A stretch of DNA of 64,000 bases from Flavobacteriales bacterium (lineage in GTDB: Bacteria; Bacteroidota; Bacteroidia; Flavobacteriales_D; Sanyastnellaceae), in the NCBI GenBank assembly GCA_027491215.1, contig JAIXWP010000144.1, positions 1 to 64,000 of the forward strand, in the 5' to 3' direction. Shown in pieces: positions 19,073 to 28,713 of this stretch (position 1 is the first letter of the stretch; the number at the start of each line of letters is the position of its first letter). Both the position numbers and the translations under genes were made by a program. The notes beneath the pieces were generated by a model. The model did not search any database, was not told where the DNA came from, and saw only the letters and a list, made by a program, of their open reading frames with translations.

Positions 19073-19822
19073 ATGAATAGCATTCTTACACAACTCAACA
19101 ATCTACGCAAAGAAGGGAAGAAGTCGTTGGCAGTTCTTGTTGATCCAGATAAAATCACTGATGCCGCTCACGTTAATCATGTGATCAATCTCATTAAGCA
19201 TGCCGGTGCTGACATAGTATGCGTAGGTGGAAGCTTGCTCGTGGAGCAAGGATTTCATAACATCCTCAGAGAAATCAAAGAAAAGTGTTGCGTTCCAGTA
19301 GTACTATTTCCAGGAAGTCCGCAACAAATTAGTAAAGATGCAGACGCTATGCTTTTCTTAAGTCTTATTTCTGGGAGAAATGCTGAATTGCTCATTGGGC
19401 AGCACGTTCAGGCCGCGCCTGTTTTGAAAAAAATTGGACTTGAGGTTATCCCTACCGGGTACATGATTGTCGATTGCGGTAAGCAAACGACAGCTTCTTA
19501 CATAAGCCAAACTTTTCCGATTCCACATAATAAACCAGAAATTGCGGCTGCTACTGCTATGGCTGGTGAAATGCTTGGATTGAAATGTATTTACCTCGAT
19601 GGAGGCAGCGGCGCAGACAAGCCAGTTAGCCCTGCTATGATCGAAGCTGTTCGCGCTGCGGTGGATATTCCAATCATCGTGGGAGGTGGAATTCGCACAG
19701 AACGCCAAGTTCAAGAGGCATATGATGCAGGGGCTGATATGATTGTTCTTGGAACTGTTTTCGAGAATGAACCTGAAATGCTCTTCTCGCTCAGCGAAGT
19801 CAAAGAACGTTGGTCAAAATAA
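19073..19822 (+). CDS. Geranylgeranylglyceryl/heptaprenylglyceryl phosphate synthase family protein
   Basis: 249 residues of the GGGPS/PcrB TIM-barrel family, which joins a long prenyl diphosphate to sn-glycerol-1-phosphate. Diagnostic parts are LAVLVDPDK at the N-terminus, the GGS loop (CVGGSLLVEQG), YLDGGSGADKPV and the C-terminal phosphate-binding VGGGIRTERQVQEAYDAGAD. Homologues are common in Bacteroidota as well as archaea. The product's fate there is unclear and G1P dehydrogenase is not in this window. Prenyl chain length cannot be read from sequence by eye. The next gene (HAAO) follows after 37 bp and may be cotranscribed. Confidence 0.92.
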   Translation: MNSILTQLNNLRKEGKKSLAVLVDPDKITDAAHVNHVINLIKHAGADIVCVGGSLLVEQGFHNILREIKEKCCVPVVLFPGSPQQISKDADAMLFLSLISGRNAELLIGQHVQAAPVLKKIGLEVIPTGYMIVDCGKQTTASYISQTFPIPHNKPEIAAATAMAGEMLGLKCIYLDGGSGADKPVSPAMIEAVRAAVDIPIIVGGGIRTERQVQEAYDAGADMIVLGTVFENEPEMLFSLSEVKERWSK

Positions 19823-19859
19823 TCTACTAACTTTACGGTCTATTTAATAGCATAATCAA

Positions 19860-20390
19860 ATGGCCGTAACAAGACCTTTCAATTTGAATCAATGGATCTC
19901 TGAAAATAGAGATCTATTAAAGCCACCTGTAGGAAATAAAAATCTTTACAAAGAGGCAGGCGACTATATCGTAATGATAGTAGGTGGCCCAAATGCTCGA
20001 AAGGATTACCATTATAATGAAACAGAAGAGCTCTTCTTTCAAATAGAAGGAGATATCAATGTTCGTATACAAGAAGATGGTAAAGCGGTTGATATTCCTA
20101 TCAAACAAGGCGAAATGTTTCTCCTTCCAGCAGGCGTTCCGCACCAGCCGCAACGCGGAGAGAATACGGTGGGTTTAGTTATCGAAGTAAAACGTGCGGA
20201 TCGCCAAATGCAGGATGGTCTTCTTTGGTTTTGCGACAACTGTAATCACAAACTTCACGAGACATATTTCGTACTAGAGAATATCGAAAAAGACTTTATT
20301 CCAAGATTCAAAGAGTTTTATAATAGCCTCGAACTCAGAACTTGTGATTCATGCGGCACGGTAATGCCTACCGACCCAAGGTTTGTGTGA
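19860..20390 (+). CDS. 3-hydroxyanthranilate 3,4-dioxygenase
   Basis: 176-residue cupin of the kynurenine pathway. It opens the ring of 3-hydroxyanthranilate towards quinolinate, feeding NAD synthesis or tryptophan breakdown. Metal-site context YHYNETEELFFQIEGD and GVPHQPQRG is present. The C-terminal rubredoxin-like four-cysteine site (CDNCNHK ... CDSCGTV), typical of bacterial enzymes, is complete. No other kynurenine gene is in this window. The stop codon sits inside a terminator hairpin. Confidence 0.93.
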   Translation: MAVTRPFNLNQWISENRDLLKPPVGNKNLYKEAGDYIVMIVGGPNARKDYHYNETEELFFQIEGDINVRIQEDGKAVDIPIKQGEMFLLPAGVPHQPQRGENTVGLVIEVKRADRQMQDGLLWFCDNCNHKLHETYFVLENIEKDFIPRFKEFYNSLELRTCDSCGTVMPTDPRFV

Positions 20391-20409
20391 TGCAACCCTT
20401 GGTTTTTTT
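20376..20409 (+). terminator. Intrinsic terminator overlapping the HAAO stop codon
   Basis: CCAAGG ... CCTTGG stem followed by seven T. The 5' arm lies within the last codons of the dioxygenase gene. Confidence 0.7.
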
Positions 20410-20447
20410 ATTGGTCTTCACAACATCACTCTTAACCAAAACTCATC

Positions 20448-22517
20448 ATGAAATCACTGATCAACCTAATGATCGCTATGCTCCTAGGAGCATCAATCGC
20501 AAATGCTCAATGCATCGAAATCGGTATAAACATTTTTTCAAATACCGCTTCTCAAGGCCCAACTAACGTTGAATGGCAAGTAAAAAATCAGAACAATGTA
20601 ACGGTTACTTCGGGAGGAACTAATTTCAATTCCGAAACAAGTTCTTACTTCTCTACTGTTTGTCTAGAGCCAGGTTGTTACACTTTGCGTATCGTTGGCA
20701 ATGGAGTTTCAAATCCAGAGAATTTTTACGGTTACCCAACGCAAGGCGGGGAAATACTTGCTCCAACTTCTACTTTGAATTATGGAACGCAAGTTTTTGA
20801 ATATCCTTTTTGCACAGGTATTCAAGCTGCGGAATGCATAGCGGCTTTTGAATATACCACTTTCCCGAATGAAGAAGGGTTTGTAAGTTTCCAAAACTTT
20901 AGCGAGTCAACAGGAAACAATGTGCAGTACCTATGGACTTTTGGTGACGGCACTGCTTCTGAAATGATGAGTCCTGGTCATCAATACGCCATGAATGGCA
21001 CCTATGAGGTTTGCATGACTGCAACTACTCTATTTGAAGGTGTTGTTGTTTGCCAAGATCAATTTTGCACTGTTGTAGTAATCGATGATTTCGTCAATAA
21101 CAATTGTCCAACTTCGATGTATGCATCCGGAGAATGTGGAAATTGGGTTTTCGAAGTTGGCAATGCCCAACCGGGTGAAAACGTTATTTGGACATTTGGA
21201 AATGTTACAATAGACAATGCAGGTCACTACATTCAATATACTTTCCAGGAATCTGGGGTATACGAAGTGTGCGCTCAATTTGAAAGTGAGCTTTGCCCTG
21301 AAGGCGCGCAAGTTTGCCAAGTGATTGAAGTCGATGTTTGCGAAACTGCCCCTTGCACTATCGAAATTGAAGCGGTATATCAAGGTAATGATACATACAT
21401 TTTTACTGCTTACGGCAACCCAGAAGTTTATCCAATGCTTTGGTCCTTCGGTGATGGAGCTACTTTAGCTGCTACTTGGGTCGTTGAACATACATACACG
21501 GAGCCAGGTGTCTATGAAATCTGTGGAACCATTAATTCTGAATTGTGCCCTGAGCCTGTTACGGGTTGTGTGGAGATTCTAGTGGAAGAGGGGCCTGTAT
21601 GCACGAATGTTGTTTTCTCTATTGATAGCTATATGGCTGACGGCGGAGCATCATTCTTTGAATATGATTTTATAAATCTCGGAACGAGTGAGGTAGTTTC
21701 ATCTGGTGTTGCACAATACACGAACAACGATCCATTCTTCGACCAAATGAATTGTCTCGCAGATGGATGTTACTCATTGCGAATTTGCACAGGAAATCCA
21801 GCTATGAACTGGGATGCAGTCAATGTATTCTTCTCTCAGCAAGCTATTCTTCTTGGATGGTTACCATATTGTAATAATGGTAGAGAGTATTTCATTTCTC
21901 TTAACAGCGAGTGTGCTCCTGTTGAACCTATTTGCGTCCTTCAAGAGGTAAGTATTAATGTAAGCGGTGAGTATAGCTCAAATGAACTCTCCGATGTTAT
22001 CGCTGTCACATTGGCCAATGATGTACCTGCGTACTTAACTGAGTGGGTTATCAATAATGAAACGAATATGAGCGCTACGCTTTGTGTTCCAGCAGACTGT
22101 TACTCTATCTTACTCGATCCAGTAAGCGAAACATTGGTAGGAACGATCCATTTGGAGATTTCTGTAAATGGAGAAGTGGTAATCAATCAGAATATTAATG
22201 CTGAAAATATTGCATCTGGCCTTTATCAGTTACCTGTAGGCGCAGACTGTATTGAGTCAACTTCAGAGATTTTTAATGAGAATATGATTCAAGTTTATCC
22301 AAATCCATCAAATGGTTTGGTGATTTTGGAGAAAGCTTCGGGTTCATCTAAAGAGCAATATCAAATCTTTGACTTGGCTGGAAGATCAGTAATGCAAGGG
22401 GTTTTGACTCAGTCCAAAAGCCAAATCGATCTCTCTCATTTGGCTGAAGGGATGTATAATTTAACCGTTAGCGGGCCTTCATCAATTCAAACAATTAAAA
22501 TTCAGGTTTCTAAGTAA
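20448..22517 (+). CDS. Secreted PKD-domain protein with T9SS type A sorting domain
   Basis: 689 residues. Signal peptide (MKSLINLMIAMLLGASIANA). Several PKD-like beta-sandwiches are marked by LWTFGDGTASEM, IWTFGN and LWSFGDGATL, each followed by a Y/T-x-x-x-GxYEVC strand. The C-terminal IQVYPNPSNGLVIL...NLTVSGPSSIQTIKIQVSK is a type A sorting tail for T9SS export and surface attachment. Cysteine-rich segments (CLEPGCYTLRI, CLADGCYSLRI, CVPADCYSIL) recur three times, another repeated module. The role (adhesion or extracellular binding) is inferred. It is preceded and followed by terminators, so it is monocistronic. Confidence 0.88.
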   Translation: MKSLINLMIAMLLGASIANAQCIEIGINIFSNTASQGPTNVEWQVKNQNNVTVTSGGTNFNSETSSYFSTVCLEPGCYTLRIVGNGVSNPENFYGYPTQGGEILAPTSTLNYGTQVFEYPFCTGIQAAECIAAFEYTTFPNEEGFVSFQNFSESTGNNVQYLWTFGDGTASEMMSPGHQYAMNGTYEVCMTATTLFEGVVVCQDQFCTVVVIDDFVNNNCPTSMYASGECGNWVFEVGNAQPGENVIWTFGNVTIDNAGHYIQYTFQESGVYEVCAQFESELCPEGAQVCQVIEVDVCETAPCTIEIEAVYQGNDTYIFTAYGNPEVYPMLWSFGDGATLAATWVVEHTYTEPGVYEICGTINSELCPEPVTGCVEILVEEGPVCTNVVFSIDSYMADGGASFFEYDFINLGTSEVVSSGVAQYTNNDPFFDQMNCLADGCYSLRICTGNPAMNWDAVNVFFSQQAILLGWLPYCNNGREYFISLNSECAPVEPICVLQEVSINVSGEYSSNELSDVIAVTLANDVPAYLTEWVINNETNMSATLCVPADCYSILLDPVSETLVGTIHLEISVNGEVVINQNINAENIASGLYQLPVGADCIESTSEIFNENMIQVYPNPSNGLVILEKASGSSKEQYQIFDLAGRSVMQGVLTQSKSQIDLSHLAEGMYNLTVSGPSSIQTIKIQVSK

Positions 22518-22538
22518 ACCAATTGACTATTTAAGGTA

Positions 22539-22571
22539 AAATCACCCGGCAATGCTGGGTGATTTTTTTTT
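22539..22571 (+). terminator. Intrinsic terminator
   Basis: ATCACCC-GGC ... GC-T-GGGTGAT stem followed by nine T, just after the PKD protein gene. Confidence 0.9.
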
Positions 22572-22660
22572 GGTTAATTCGCGTTAATAAGATGGGGGTA
22601 AAATATAGGTAGCTAGCCTTTCAAGGGTTATCTTCGCCTCCGTTCTACTAAATACTTAGT

Positions 22661-25600
22661 ATGTCATACCAAAAGATTAATATTGTTACAGGATGGTTGA
22701 TGTTTCTTCTTTCATCCGTTGTCTATTTTTTAACGATGGAACCTACCATGCCTTTTTGGGACTGTGGAGAGTTCATCGCAAGTGCTTACAAGCTCGAAGT
22801 GGGTCACCCGCCAGGGGCGCCGCTTTTCATGCTTATCGCTAGAGTTTTCTCAGCATTTGTTTCTGTAGAAAAAGTTCCATTAATGATCAATGCGCTTTCA
22901 GCGATTTGCTCTGGGGCTACGATTATGTTCTTGCACTGGACAATTACACACCTTGCTAAAAAGTTGGCAGATCTTTCTGGCAATTGGACAAAGAGTAAAA
23001 TGATTGCTGTCATCGGATCAGGACTTATTGGATCACTCGTTTACACGTTCAGTGATTCATTCTGGTTCTCAGCTGTTGAGGGCGAGGTTTATGCGATGTC
23101 ATCATTGTTTACAGCGGTGGTTTTCTGGGCAATCCTAAAGTGGGAATCTGTGGTGAATGAATCAGGTTCACTTCGTTGGATTGTTTTAATTGCATATTTG
23201 ATGGGATTGTCTATCGGTGTTCACTTATTGAACCTTCTTGCAATTCCAGCAATTGCATTTGTTTACTATTTCAAAAGATATGAATTTACTTGGAAAGGTG
23301 CAATCATCACGGGTTTAGTTTCGTTGGGATTATTGGGCCTTATTCAAACGGGTATTATTATTTATGCCGTAAAGCTCGCTGGTGCATTTGAAAGAATGTT
23401 TGTCAACGACTTTGGAATGCCGTTTAATTCAGGGGCAATATTTTATGTGATTTTTGTCGCTGCGCTTATTGGTGGGGGGCTATGGTTTACAAAACGCAAA
23501 GGCTATATCGCCGCTAATACACTGCTTCTTGGTGTAATGGTAGCCATTATCGGTTACACGAGCTTCGGTACAATCATCGTTCGCTCACAAGCAAACACTC
23601 CAATGGATGAAAACAATCCTGAAAACTTGTTTGCTCTGTTGTCTTACTTGAATCGTGAGCAGTATGGCGATCGCCCTCTATTGACTGGTCAATATTTCAA
23701 TACCCCTGAAGATAAAATGGATCCATATTCCGATGGTTCTGAAGTATGGGTAAAATCTTACAGTGTAAGAGAAGATAAGTCTACCAATCGTTTAGTGATT
23801 AGCTGTCGTCAACGTTTTGAGGCAGAGAAATACATCGCTGACAACAAGGATATGAAGTTGAAACTGGTAGAAGAATACGTTCCATCAGGCGAAAAGAAAG
23901 AGAGCGTGGTAAATTATAGACCCGAGTTTTCTGGGGTATTCCCACGCATGTATTCTTCTCAAGCAAATCACATCGCTGAATACAAACAGTGGAGTAATTA
24001 TAAGAATTGGAATACACCATCAGGAAGAAAGAAAGTAGAAGACGATGAGATGTATGTAGCTCGTCTAGAATATCAATTGAATCAAGTAGATAATCGTGAA
24101 GACTTCAACAGTATCATGAGAGCACTTGATAAGAAATATGCTGATATGATTCCTTCTAAGGGCGAAGACTTAAGCTATTTCTTCTCCTACCAAATCAACT
24201 GGATGTATTGGAGATACTTCATGTGGAATTTCGCTGGAAAGCAAGATGATGCTCAAGGTATGGGAGACTTCACAGATGGTAACTGGATTTCAGGTTTTGA
24301 TGCTATTGATGAAGAGCGTCTTGGAAATCGTGAAAAACTTTCAGAACTAGAACTAAATAACAAAGGCTTCAATAAATTCTTCTTCTTGCCACTTATTTTA
24401 GGTGCAATAGGATTAGTGTTTCAACTAATCAGAAATCCAAAAGATTTTTCTGTGGTTGGATTATTATTCTTCCTAACAGGATTGGCAATTGTAATTTATC
24501 TAAACCAGACTCCACTTCAACCACGTGAGCGTGACTACGCTTACTCTGGTAGCTTCTATGCCTTTGCAATCTGGATTGGCCTTGGGGTGTATGCCTTGTA
24601 TTATGCAGCGCAGCACATGACTTGGAAAAATCTAGGAATTCTAGGCGCGATGACTATTGGAGGCTCGGTTGTTTTATATGGCTTGGAAGCTGCAACAGGT
24701 GGTGGAAATGGCTTTAGCCTTTCACTCTTATTCATGAGCATCATTACGATGGTAATGTTTGCTGTAGCCACGGCTATCGGGCAATTCATGAAAGGGGATG
24801 GTGTCATTAAACCAATTATAGCAATTGCTCTTTGTGCCCCAGCACCATTCGTCATGGCTTCAGAAGGATGGGATGACCACAACCGCGCTGAGCGCCGCAC
24901 TGGTATCGCTATGGCGGTGAATTATCTTGAATCTCTACAACCGAATGCAATCATATTCACCAATGGTGATAATGATACTTTCCCATTGTGGTACGCACAA
25001 GAAGTAGAAGGAATTAGAACTGACGTGCGCGTTGTAAACCTATCTCTTCTGAACACAGACTGGTACATCGACCAAATGAAACGCCGAGCTTATGAAAGCG
25101 CACCAGTTCCATTTGCCATCCCTGAACAGAAATACAGACAAGGAACACGTGATGTGTTATTCTTGGATCCTTACAATAAGACTTCAGATTTCATGTCTGT
25201 TAAAGATGCGATTGATTTCACTTTGAATGATGCGAACGTGATCAAGAATGGTGAAAGAAACGTACACTACTTACCAAGCTACATGTTTAGTTTGAAAGTT
25301 CCAGACGCGGCACTTGAACAATACAAGCCATTCCTTCAGGAAGGGGATTCACTCGTTTCTGAAATGAAATGGGGAATCGTGGATGGTCGTGGTAATCCAA
25401 GATCGTACGTAACAAAAGCTCAATTAATGGTGTTGGATTTATTGAACAACATGGATTGGAGCAGACCTGTTTACTTCGCTGTTACAACAGGTGGTGAAGC
25501 CTATATGGGTCTTGAGCGTTACTTCCAATTAGAAGGTCTTGCGTATCGCCTAACTCCAATCATTCACAAGCAAACGAATAACCCAAACCTTGAAGGTGGG

Positions 25601-26248
25601 GTGACGACTGGCTTGATGTATGAAAACATGATGAATAAGTTTCAGTGGGGAAATATGGATCAGAAAGATCTATACATGGATGAAAATAACAGACGTATGA
25701 CGAGCAATCTTCGTCTGCAGTTTACCCACCTCGCAGAACAATTGATTGAGGAAGGTAAGATGGACATGGCAGTGAAAGTGCTAGACAAGTGTATGACGGT
25801 GATGCCAGAAAAAAATGTTCCTTATGATCAACCTCAAATCATGTGGAATCTGAGTCAGCTTTACTATGATGCAGGTGCTCCAGAAAAAGGTTTGGAGTTG
25901 GCAAAGAGAATGTATCAATTGAACCAGCAAGAAATTGATTACTTCAATTCACTTGATTCAGAAAGACAAGGGGCCTTAGCTTCAACAGTTGAAATGAGGG
26001 CTCGTTTGAATTCGATAATGGTTGGTCAAGCAGAGGAGTACTTCCCGGATAATACGGATGTACAAATCATGCGCAAGAACAGTGATGAAGTCATGGCAGA
26101 TTTTGGCTTAGAAGTGGAAACAAGATTCCCGACAAGAGGCACCAATAAGCCTGCTGTACAAGATACTACAGCCCCTCAAGAAAAACCAAAAGGACCGCAA
26201 GTATTGGAGTTTAACGATGATATGATGCCGAAAAATCCTAAGAAATAA
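22661..26248 (+). CDS. DUF2723 family membrane protein (protein O-glycosyltransferase-like)
   Basis: 1195 residues. The N-terminus YFLTMEPTMPFWDCGEFIASAYKLEVGHPPGAPLF is the DUF2723 hallmark: an acidic WDCGEF loop followed by HPPG, similar in layout to PMT/ArnT-type GT-C glycosyltransferases. About a dozen hydrophobic helices follow, then a soluble region (FTNGDNDTFPLWYAQEVEGI, typical of the family) and a C-terminal TPR-like segment. A role in O-glycosylation of exported proteins is suggested by fold and by its abundance in Bacteroidota, but is not proven here. Gene order to TerC is close (20 bp). Confidence 0.87.
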   Translation: MSYQKINIVTGWLMFLLSSVVYFLTMEPTMPFWDCGEFIASAYKLEVGHPPGAPLFMLIARVFSAFVSVEKVPLMINALSAICSGATIMFLHWTITHLAKKLADLSGNWTKSKMIAVIGSGLIGSLVYTFSDSFWFSAVEGEVYAMSSLFTAVVFWAILKWESVVNESGSLRWIVLIAYLMGLSIGVHLLNLLAIPAIAFVYYFKRYEFTWKGAIITGLVSLGLLGLIQTGIIIYAVKLAGAFERMFVNDFGMPFNSGAIFYVIFVAALIGGGLWFTKRKGYIAANTLLLGVMVAIIGYTSFGTIIVRSQANTPMDENNPENLFALLSYLNREQYGDRPLLTGQYFNTPEDKMDPYSDGSEVWVKSYSVREDKSTNRLVISCRQRFEAEKYIADNKDMKLKLVEEYVPSGEKKESVVNYRPEFSGVFPRMYSSQANHIAEYKQWSNYKNWNTPSGRKKVEDDEMYVARLEYQLNQVDNREDFNSIMRALDKKYADMIPSKGEDLSYFFSYQINWMYWRYFMWNFAGKQDDAQGMGDFTDGNWISGFDAIDEERLGNREKLSELELNNKGFNKFFFLPLILGAIGLVFQLIRNPKDFSVVGLLFFLTGLAIVIYLNQTPLQPRERDYAYSGSFYAFAIWIGLGVYALYYAAQHMTWKNLGILGAMTIGGSVVLYGLEAATGGGNGFSLSLLFMSIITMVMFAVATAIGQFMKGDGVIKPIIAIALCAPAPFVMASEGWDDHNRAERRTGIAMAVNYLESLQPNAIIFTNGDNDTFPLWYAQEVEGIRTDVRVVNLSLLNTDWYIDQMKRRAYESAPVPFAIPEQKYRQGTRDVLFLDPYNKTSDFMSVKDAIDFTLNDANVIKNGERNVHYLPSYMFSLKVPDAALEQYKPFLQEGDSLVSEMKWGIVDGRGNPRSYVTKAQLMVLDLLNNMDWSRPVYFAVTTGGEAYMGLERYFQLEGLAYRLTPIIHKQTNNPNLEGGVTTGLMYENMMNKFQWGNMDQKDLYMDENNRRMTSNLRLQFTHLAEQLIEEGKMDMAVKVLDKCMTVMPEKNVPYDQPQIMWNLSQLYYDAGAPEKGLELAKRMYQLNQQEIDYFNSLDSERQGALASTVEMRARLNSIMVGQAEEYFPDNTDVQIMRKNSDEVMADFGLEVETRFPTRGTNKPAVQDTTAPQEKPKGPQVLEFNDDMMPKNPKK

Positions 26249-26268
26249 TAGATATTAATATTTGTAGA

Positions 26269-27036
26269 ATGCAAGATTTTCTCCTTCCATTTCAGTCCGT
26301 CTCGGGATTTTTAGATTTGTTCACGCTCATCATTATGGAAATAGTGTTGGGTATCGACAATATCATTTTCATTGCTATCATTTGTGGTTATATCCCAGGA
26401 AAAAAAGAGCAGGCTAGAGCTCGTTTCATTGGTTTGACACTTGCCCTGGTTGTTAGAGTTATTCTGCTGTCAATGATTTCATTCATTACACAGATGACTG
26501 AACCTTTCTTCCATTTAGGACATATACCAATCACAGGTAGAGGTTTAATTCTATTCGCTGGAGGTATGTTTTTGATCATAAAAACCACGTCTGAAATTTT
26601 GCATAAATTCAAGGTAGTAGATCAAGAAGAGTCTGCCAAGTCTCGGAAAATGACAATGGGACAAGCAATCCTTCAAATCACTTTTATTGATATTGTATTC
26701 TCTTTTGATTCAATAATCACCGCTGTTGGTTTGTCTAACCACATTCCAGTAATGGTTATGGCCGTTATAGCTGCTATGATTGTGATGTTGTTATTCGCAC
26801 CTTATGTTTCTACATTCATAGAAAAATACCCAACGATCAAAATGCTTGCATTGGCTTTCCTAGTGGTCATTGGTATTATTCTTACCGTTGAAGCGCTTGA
26901 GGATGCGCACATCCTTCATCTGCCAGAGGGAGTAGACATCAAGACCTACGCATACATCGCACTCGCATTCTCAATTATAGTTGAGCTTCTCAATATTCGT
27001 ATGAGAAATGTGAAAGAGCGCAAGCTAAAAGTATAA
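26269..27036 (+). CDS. TerC family integral membrane protein
   Basis: 255 residues, about seven transmembrane helices, and the family motifs EIVLGIDNIIFIAI and FIDIVFSFDSIITAVG, whose acidic residues in the membrane are thought to bind metal. TerC relatives are linked to manganese export and to metal loading of exported proteins. Tellurite resistance partners are absent. It follows the DUF2723 gene by 20 bp and directly precedes pdeM, so the three may form an operon. Confidence 0.9.
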   Translation: MQDFLLPFQSVSGFLDLFTLIIMEIVLGIDNIIFIAIICGYIPGKKEQARARFIGLTLALVVRVILLSMISFITQMTEPFFHLGHIPITGRGLILFAGGMFLIIKTTSEILHKFKVVDQEESAKSRKMTMGQAILQITFIDIVFSFDSIITAVGLSNHIPVMVMAVIAAMIVMLLFAPYVSTFIEKYPTIKMLALAFLVVIGIILTVEALEDAHILHLPEGVDIKTYAYIALAFSIIVELLNIRMRNVKERKLKV

Positions 27037-27039
27037 GTG

Positions 27040-27705
27040 ATGAATAATTCTAAGCTTCCTATTATTACAATAGAAGGCAATGATTTAGTTCTTCATCCTT
27101 CCAAAGCACTTTATAATGAAACCACCAGCACGCTGGTGGTTTCTGATTTACATATAGGCAAGTCAGCTCATTTTAGAAAGAATGGCATTGCCATTCCTTC
27201 CCTTGCTAATAAAAATAATTTTTGGAAGCTTGTTGAAGTCATAGAGTTCTTCCGTCCAAAAAGAATCCTCTTTTTAGGTGATGTCGCGCACAGTCATCAT
27301 AATCATGAATGGGATGATTTCGTAGATTTTCTTCAGCAATATCAATCCATAGAAAAGCTGCTTGTGTTGGGTAATCATGACATCATGAAGGCCGAACACT
27401 ATATCCAAGCAGGATTAAATGTGCACAGTGAACTAAATGAACTTGGTATATGCTGGATGCATGAGGCTCCAGAGGATAATGAGCGCGCTGAGTTCGTGAT
27501 ATCTGGTCACATCCACCCAAGTGTATTACTAAAAGGCGCGGCCGGTCAAAAGCTCAACCTTCCGTGTTTTTATTTTGGAGAAAGAAAAGGGCTAGTGCCC
27601 GCTTTTGGAGAATTTACTGGTACTTATAAAATAAAGCCCAAAGCCGATGATCGGGTTTGGGTTATTGCTGAAAATAAAGTGATCGAGGTAAGTAAAAAAA
27701 CTTAA
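27040..27705 (+). CDS. pdeM: PdeM-like metallophosphoesterase
   Basis: Calcineurin-like phosphoesterase of the ligase-associated DNA damage response endonuclease type. Metal-binding motifs in order: SDLHIGK, LGDVAHSHHNHEWDD, LGNHD and SGHIHPS. The N-terminal substrate strand LHPSKALYNETTSTLVVSDLH is typical of PdeM. The track begins at a GTG (27037) adjoining the TerC stop; the next codon is ATG (27040), which I take as the start. PdeM is usually encoded next to lhr-type helicase, ATP-dependent DNA ligase or exonuclease genes, but none is adjacent here. It overlaps the convergent gene by 4 bases. Confidence 0.88.
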   Translation: MNNSKLPIITIEGNDLVLHPSKALYNETTSTLVVSDLHIGKSAHFRKNGIAIPSLANKNNFWKLVEVIEFFRPKRILFLGDVAHSHHNHEWDDFVDFLQQYQSIEKLLVLGNHDIMKAEHYIQAGLNVHSELNELGICWMHEAPEDNERAEFVISGHIHPSVLLKGAAGQKLNLPCFYFGERKGLVPAFGEFTGTYKIKPKADDRVWVIAENKVIEVSKKT

Positions 27706-28076
27706 TAGCGAAGCTCCTTGACGAGCTTACCACGAGACCATGTTGCCTCTTTGACTTTTTTGCCAGTTACATCATAATCTACACAAACACCATCTTCTTT
27801 TCCATTGATGTAGTTCTGTTCTGACTTGATTTTACCATTTTCGTAATAGTACTTCCATGTACCATTCTCCATTTCGTTCTTGTAACTGCCAGCCCATTGA
27901 AGATTGCCATTGGAAAAAAACACTTCCTCTTTCACCATCTCTTTAGTGGAGTTGTTGAAATACAGAATCACATATGGCTTGCCATTTGAGTGTTTCCGCA
28001 TCACTTGCTTTGTTACATCAGCTTGAGTGAAAAGCAAAGCGAGGCTTAGGATAGAGGAGATAAGTACGCTGGTCAT
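27702..28076 (-). CDS. Secreted MORN-repeat (YwqK-like) protein
   Basis: 124 residues. A signal peptide (SSILSLALLFTQADV) is followed by three MORN-type blocks: FFSNGNLQWAGSYKNEMENG, WKYYYENGKIKSEQNYINGK and YDVTGKKVKEATWSRGK. Databases often label such proteins YwqK-type antitoxins, but no toxin gene is near and a periplasmic location is predicted. Function unknown. Confidence 0.8.
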   Translation of the reverse strand: MTSVLISSILSLALLFTQADVTKQVMRKHSNGKPYVILYFNNSTKEMVKEEVFFSNGNLQWAGSYKNEMENGTWKYYYENGKIKSEQNYINGKEDGVCVDYDVTGKKVKEATWSRGKLVKELRY

Positions 28077-28134
28077 TATAATCGTAGGGTGAGTTTCACA
28101 TCACGTTTATACCATATGTTTTAAGAAAGGTTAC

Positions 28135-28677
28135 TTATTCCTCATAAGTAACATTCACTTGGAATTTTCCTGTGAAAGTAAATGGAGCGCCTACTAGTTC
28201 TTCATTAACAACTTCACGCATTGTAAGGCTGTATTCGACAGGTTCAATACCACCAAAGATTGCGGGTGTAACTCGAATACGACCTGTAATAGCCGCATAC
28301 TCTCTAACCGGCAAGAGCTCATCATTTTGATTTACTTCTTGAGCATATGCTGAGAATTCAAAATTTTCGTCATCCAAATCCAAAATAGAATAGATGACGT
28401 CTGGTGATTCAATAATCAAATTGACATTCCTAGCCTCAACTTCACCTTCTGCACGAATATCTGCTGTGATGTAGTAACGACGGCTCAAAGAGTTCAAAGA
28501 ATCTGGAATGATGTAATTCGCTGAAAGAAGATTATAGCTGCTACCCTGCCAAGTGTAGTCTCCGCAATCGCAAGCGTACGGCTCTGCTACATATTCAGGG
28601 CTTTTCTTACAAGAAGAAAATGTCAAAATGATTGACAAGATAGCTAGAGGTAAAAGGTAAAATCTTCTTTTGGTCAT
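28135..28677 (-). CDS. Lipoprotein of unknown function
   Basis: 180 residues from the ATG at 28677, which is preferred to the track start because it begins a lipoprotein signal peptide (MTKRRFYLLPLAILSIILTF-SSC). After the lipidated cysteine comes KKSPEY and a beta-rich domain with the pair CDCGDY. No known family recognised. It lies 37 bp downstream of the NamZ-like gene on the same strand and may be cotranscribed. Confidence 0.75.
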   Translation of the reverse strand: MTKRRFYLLPLAILSIILTFSSCKKSPEYVAEPYACDCGDYTWQGSSYNLLSANYIIPDSLNSLSRRYYITADIRAEGEVEARNVNLIIESPDVIYSILDLDDENFEFSAYAQEVNQNDELLPVREYAAITGRIRVTPAIFGGIEPVEYSLTMREVVNEELVGAPFTFTGKFQVNVTYEE

Positions 28678-28713
28678 GGTCTTATTTTTCAAAGGGTGCT
28701 CGAAAATACGCAA

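Noticed and set aside
27702-28076. YwqK-type antitoxin of a toxin-antitoxin pair
   Set aside because: No toxin gene adjoins it and the protein has a signal peptide; MORN repeats explain the sequence.
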